Shown here: positions 61,076 to 64,000 of the stretch, one piece after another | Position numbering within the stretch: position 1 is the first letter of the stretch | How the letters are laid out: every line of letters starts with the position of its first letter | Origin: Pseudohongiella sp. | GTDB taxonomy: Bacteria; Pseudomonadota; Gammaproteobacteria; Pseudomonadales; Pseudohongiellaceae | DNA: 64,000 nucleotides | Reading direction: 5' to 3' | Assembly (NCBI RefSeq): GCF_011050365.1 | Contig: NZ_DRFV01000011.1 | Location: 1-64,000 of the forward strand | Notes under the pieces: model-generated | What the model saw: only the letters and a program-made list of their open reading frames with translations | Told to the model about the DNA's origin: nothing | Database searches by the model: none | Position numbers and translations under genes: made by a program

Positions 61076-61092
61076 CGCACACAACGGGTGCA
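61076..61092. promoter_or_regulatory. NtrC enhancer site 2 of glnA (weaker)
   Basis: CGCACACAACGGGTGCA, 10 of 12 matches to the consensus, with a perfect right half. Its centre is 31 bases (three helical turns) from site 1, so two NtrC dimers would bind on the same face of the DNA. Confidence 0.7.
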
Positions 61093-61193
61093 TAATGCCC
61101 TTTTTTGATGCGTTAGTCTCACTTTCCGCCTGGAAATTTTTCCCGGTCACTCGTCATCCGCTTGCCAGACAAGTCGAACACAAGGTCAGTACC

Positions 61194-62648
61194 ATGCTTT
61201 TTGTTATCCGCTTTTTCCCTGAAATCACCATCAAGACGCGTCCGGTGCGCCAGCGTTTGATCAAGGCGCTCCGGCGTAATCTGAGGATACTGATGGGCCG
61301 GGTCGATTCGCGTATCAGTGTAACCGGTGACTGGGATATTCTGGAAGTGGAAACCCACAGCGACGATGAAAATCTGGTCGCGCAGGTTATCGACATGCTG
61401 CGCGACACGTCGGGCATCTCCCTGATCAGTCAGGTCAGCAAACGGCCACTGCCCGATTTTGACGGAATCCTGGCTGAAGTTCTACCGTTTTACCGTGAGC
61501 GTCTGCAGGGGCGCAGCTTTGCTGTGCGCAGCAAGCGTCAGGGCAAGCACGATTTCAGCTCCATGGATTTGGAGCGTTTTCTGGGCGCCGCCCTGATGCG
61601 CGAAACCGGCGCCAGCAAGGTCGATCTGCGTCAGCCGGACGTCACGGTGCGTCTGGAGATACGCCAGCAGACCCTGTATGTGGTAACCCACCAGTGGCGC
61701 GGTCTGGGAGGGTATCCCATGGGTACCCAGGAGCCGGTGCTGTCGTTGATTTCGGGAGGCTTTGATTCAGCGGTGTCGAGTTACCTGTTCATGCGCCGTG
61801 GCATACAGACACATTTTCTGTTCTTTAATCTGGGGGGTAAGGAACATGAGTTGGCGGTGAAAGAGGTAGCACTGTATTTGTGGATGCGCTTTGGCTCCTC
61901 GCACCGGGTCAAGTTCGTCAGCGTGCCGTTTGAACCGCTGCTCAGTGAGATTCTGAGCAAGGTCGATACGGGTCACATGGGTGTGGTACTCAAGCGCATG
62001 ATGATTCGCGCTGCCGATCAGGTTGCCCGCGACATGAAGTTGTCGGCGCTGGTAACCGGAGAATGCGTGGCACAGGTGGCGAGCCAGACCCTGCCCAACC
62101 TGAACGTGATTGATCAGGTGACCGACATGCTGGTTCTGCGGCCACTGATCGTGACCGACAAACAGGACATCATCGACATGGCCCGGCGCATTGGCACCGA
62201 AGAGTTTTCGGCTCAGGTGCCGGAGTACTGTGGTGTGATATCGGTGAGGCCAACAACCCATGCCAAAGTGCACCGGGTTATTGAGGAGGAGGCCAGGATC
62301 GATTCAGCATTGGTGGACGCGGCGGTGGCTGCGCGCGAAGTGCAGATGATTGATCGTGTGGTCGAGGTGCTGGAGCATCGCGATGTCGAGCCTGAGCAGA
62401 TGACGCACGTGCCGGCGGGCGCCGTGGTGATTGACATCCGGCACCCCAATGAGCAGGAAAGGGCCCCGCTGAGCACTGATGATTATGACGTCGCCGTGGT
62501 GCCGTTTTATCAGCTGGGTACGCGGTTTGCGACCATGGATGCATCGCGGCAATACCTGTTGTATTGCGACAAGGGCATGATGAGTCGACTGCATGCCTCG
62601 CATCTGAAAGACGCAGGTTATCTGAACGTGGCTGTGTACCGGCCCTGA
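61194..62648 (+). CDS. thiI: tRNA 4-thiouridine / thiazole sulfurtransferase ThiI
   Basis: 484-residue enzyme for 4-thiouridine in tRNA and sulfur transfer in thiamine thiazole synthesis. N-terminal ferredoxin-like part and THUMP domain (~1-165), PP-loop ATPase with LISGGFDSAVSSYLF, the Cys of PEYCGVIS, and a C-terminal rhodanese domain with catalytic Cys458 (LLYCDKGMMSRL). The rhodanese domain is present, so both functions are expected. ATG 61194 gives the normal start MLFVIRFFPEITIKTRPVR; the upstream open frame covers glnA control sites. Confidence 0.96.
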   Translation: MLFVIRFFPEITIKTRPVRQRLIKALRRNLRILMGRVDSRISVTGDWDILEVETHSDDENLVAQVIDMLRDTSGISLISQVSKRPLPDFDGILAEVLPFYRERLQGRSFAVRSKRQGKHDFSSMDLERFLGAALMRETGASKVDLRQPDVTVRLEIRQQTLYVVTHQWRGLGGYPMGTQEPVLSLISGGFDSAVSSYLFMRRGIQTHFLFFNLGGKEHELAVKEVALYLWMRFGSSHRVKFVSVPFEPLLSEILSKVDTGHMGVVLKRMMIRAADQVARDMKLSALVTGECVAQVASQTLPNLNVIDQVTDMLVLRPLIVTDKQDIIDMARRIGTEEFSAQVPEYCGVISVRPTTHAKVHRVIEEEARIDSALVDAAVAAREVQMIDRVVEVLEHRDVEPEQMTHVPAGAVVIDIRHPNEQERAPLSTDDYDVAVVPFYQLGTRFATMDASRQYLLYCDKGMMSRLHASHLKDAGYLNVAVYRP

Positions 62649-62703
62649 GCGCTAACGCACTGATAGCATTGGATGGCTGATACGGCTTTGAGCGCGATCA
62701 GTC

Positions 62704-62730
62704 ACCGGCCCTTAACTAAACAGGGCCGGT
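62704..62730. terminator. Possible hairpin between convergent thiI and the HupE-like gene
   Basis: ACCGGCCC / GGGCCGGT, perfect 8-bp arms with an 11-base loop. It overlaps the last codons of the HupE-like gene. No T-run on either side. Confidence 0.4.
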
Positions 62731-63842
62731 AGCGATCGTTCTGCCAGCCAGAGGGCGCCGAATCCGGTGATAACGACACCGCTGGCAACCAGCGCCAGGC
62801 GCCGGGGTAAACCGGCACGGGCGCTAAGCAGTAAAACCGGCACCAGTACGGCAACAATCACCAGTTGACCTACTTCAACACCTATATTGAAGCTCAGCAG
62901 GCTGCTGATAAACAGGTGCGTTGGCAATGACAGATCGCCAAGTACGCCGGCAAACCCGAAGCCGTGGATGAGGCCGAAAGCAAACGCGACTTGCCAGCTG
63001 TGGCCGCGAAAAATCGGGAAAATAATATTGAGACCGGTCACCGCCACCGACAGCGCGATCACTGATTCAACCAGTCGCGACGGCAATGCCACAATTTGTA
63101 AAGTAGCCAGAATCAGCGTGATGGAATGCGCCACGGTAAACGCGGTGACCACCTTGAGGATGCTGAGGAACAACGTGGGTCGCGGAGTTGCGCCAAGAAC
63201 TTGCGGGGAATTGCGGGCGGCGTTGGCGCCCAGAACAATCGGAATGATAAGTGCACACAGGAACAGGATATGGTCCAGGCCTATCCAGATGTGCCAGACT
63301 CCTTCGATCAGAAATGTCCAGAGATTGGCGAGCGCCGCGACAGAACCGGTTGCCTCGACCCGGTGCGTGGGCTCGGACGGGGAGAACATGCGCAGATGGC
63401 TGTTGCCGTTGTGGGTGATGTTGAGTATGCCGCGATGCGATGTATCTATGTCGAACAGCAGGTTGTAGCTAATTTCAGGTACGCCAGAGCTGTCGCAAAC
63501 CCCACTGAGCGGCAGGTACAGAAACATGGCAGAGTTGCGCCGCTCGACCTGAAAGGCGCCGGGCTGCAATGAGCAAATGCTATCAGCCATGGTCAATTGC
63601 AGGCGGGACATTGTGTAGTCAGCAATCGCTGCGCGACGTGCCTGGATTTCTCCCCAGGTGATCTCGGTATCGAGATTCTGGTCGACGCCAACAGCGAGCT
63701 CCAGATCACTGGTGGCGATCAGCCAATGCCCGGATATCTGGTTGTTATCTACCGAAAGATCAATAAAGCTGTCGCTCAGGCTATGGCTGAACGCCAGTGC
63801 CGGCCAACACAACAAGGCGGCCAGTACAAGTCTTGCTATCAT
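62712..63842 (-). CDS. HupE/UreJ-family membrane protein
   Basis: 376-residue inner-membrane protein. Signal peptide (1-19, AFS), a periplasmic beta-rich domain (~20-175) and about six to seven membrane helices (~185-370). Family marks are WHIWIGLDHILFLCALI and the FTVAHSITLILA helix, followed by FAFGLIHGFGFAG. His and Asp in these helices could bind metal; HupE/UreJ relatives are linked to nickel or other metal uptake, but the substrate here is unknown. The start overlaps the stop of the upstream gene (ATGA). Confidence 0.88.
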   Translation of the reverse strand: MIARLVLAALLCWPALAFSHSLSDSFIDLSVDNNQISGHWLIATSDLELAVGVDQNLDTEITWGEIQARRAAIADYTMSRLQLTMADSICSLQPGAFQVERRNSAMFLYLPLSGVCDSSGVPEISYNLLFDIDTSHRGILNITHNGNSHLRMFSPSEPTHRVEATGSVAALANLWTFLIEGVWHIWIGLDHILFLCALIIPIVLGANAARNSPQVLGATPRPTLFLSILKVVTAFTVAHSITLILATLQIVALPSRLVESVIALSVAVTGLNIIFPIFRGHSWQVAFAFGLIHGFGFAGVLGDLSLPTHLFISSLLSFNIGVEVGQLVIVAVLVPVLLLSARAGLPRRLALVASGVVITGFGALWLAERSLPALFS

Positions 63843-64000
63843 GGTGTTGACTCCGACATGCTATCCAGTATTTCCTGTAAGTTTGCATCTTCAGTGCCCG
63901 CGTCACTGATCCAGCGCTCGATTCTGGCCAACGTATCGTGGTCATTATTGGCGGCGGCTGCACTTGCCAGTAACCGCGTATCAGAAGGCTCCTTTTGTTG
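63839..64000 (-). CDS. Unidentified protein, C-terminal end (5' beyond window)
   Basis: Last 53 codons of a gene entering from the right edge. The end reads ...DTRLLASAAAANNDHDTLAR, then ERWISDAGTEDANLQE and stop. Acidic and helical, with no recognised domain. Its TGA overlaps the ATG of the HupE-like gene, so the two are translationally coupled and probably in one operon. Confidence 0.7.
   Translation of the reverse strand, partial: QQKEPSDTRLLASAAAANNDHDTLARIERWISDAGTEDANLQEILDSMSESTP

Larger units (their letters stand above)
60762..61193. promoter_or_regulatory. 432-bp regulatory region between glnA and thiI
   Basis: Divergent control region. It holds the glnA sigma-54 promoter (60958-60972), two NtrC palindromes (61045-61061 and 61076-61092) and the glnA ribosome binding site (60769-60773). 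A thiI-frame open stretch runs through it from 60954 but is not coding: it would cover the regulatory sites and has no ThiI similarity. Confidence 0.8.

Overview
The window is a chromosomal segment of a Gram-negative gammaproteobacterium with moderately high GC. The core gene order (thiI-glnA ... ntrBC ... trmL-secB-rhodanese-gpmI-envC-ctpA-yibQ ... hisFAHB ... asmA-mutY-yggX) is, as I remember it, close to the order in Pseudomonas. With complete MSHA pilus genes and no phage or plasmid backbone, a marine or aquatic member of the Pseudomonadales/Cellvibrionales-like gammaproteobacteria is the best guess. Genus cannot be fixed from the sequence alone.

Left edge, 1-3.78 kb: the end of an integrative island. 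It holds the 3' part of an IS3-family transposase, an FRG-domain gene, an unrecognised gene, a gene with a nuclease-like fold whose catalytic residues appear lost, and a P4-type tyrosine integrase whose 5' end faces the 3' end of a tRNA-Phe gene, the likely attachment site. The distal end of the island is outside the window.

3.8-21.7 kb, core housekeeping: yggX-mutY-asmA operon; a small secreted DUF4168 protein; hisB-hisH-hisA-hisF; putA (proline catabolism); the envelope operon gpmI-envC-ctpA-yibQ; then yibN-like rhodanese, secB and trmL. The grxC gene often found between the rhodanese gene and secB is absent.

21.7-47.5 kb: a nearly complete MSHA type IV pilus locus in one direction (mshI, pilN-like, J, K, L, M, N, E, G, F, A, C, D, O, P, Q). 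MshE carries the N-terminal c-di-GMP-binding type of domain. One major pilin gene is isolated by a long leader and a strong terminator. A small opposite-strand gene separates mshP from mshQ. MshQ is enormous (3701 residues), with two glycine-rich domains, five tandem plus two dispersed copies of a ~120-residue Cys-anchored repeat, DUF11-like domains and a DUF6701-type C-terminus. It is the most unusual object in the window.

47.7-56.3 kb: a periplasmic HtrA-type protease, an ABC-F ATPase, an OmpR-family two-component system, and a GldA/GldF/GldG-like ABC exporter operon.

56.4-64 kb: nitrogen control. ntrB-ntrC, glnA, thiI, a HupE/UreJ-type membrane protein and the end of an unidentified gene. 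Upstream of glnA are a sigma-54 promoter and two NtrC palindromes spaced much as in the classic enteric glnAp2. A further NtrC palindrome precedes ntrB, so the regulatory loop can be read directly from the DNA.
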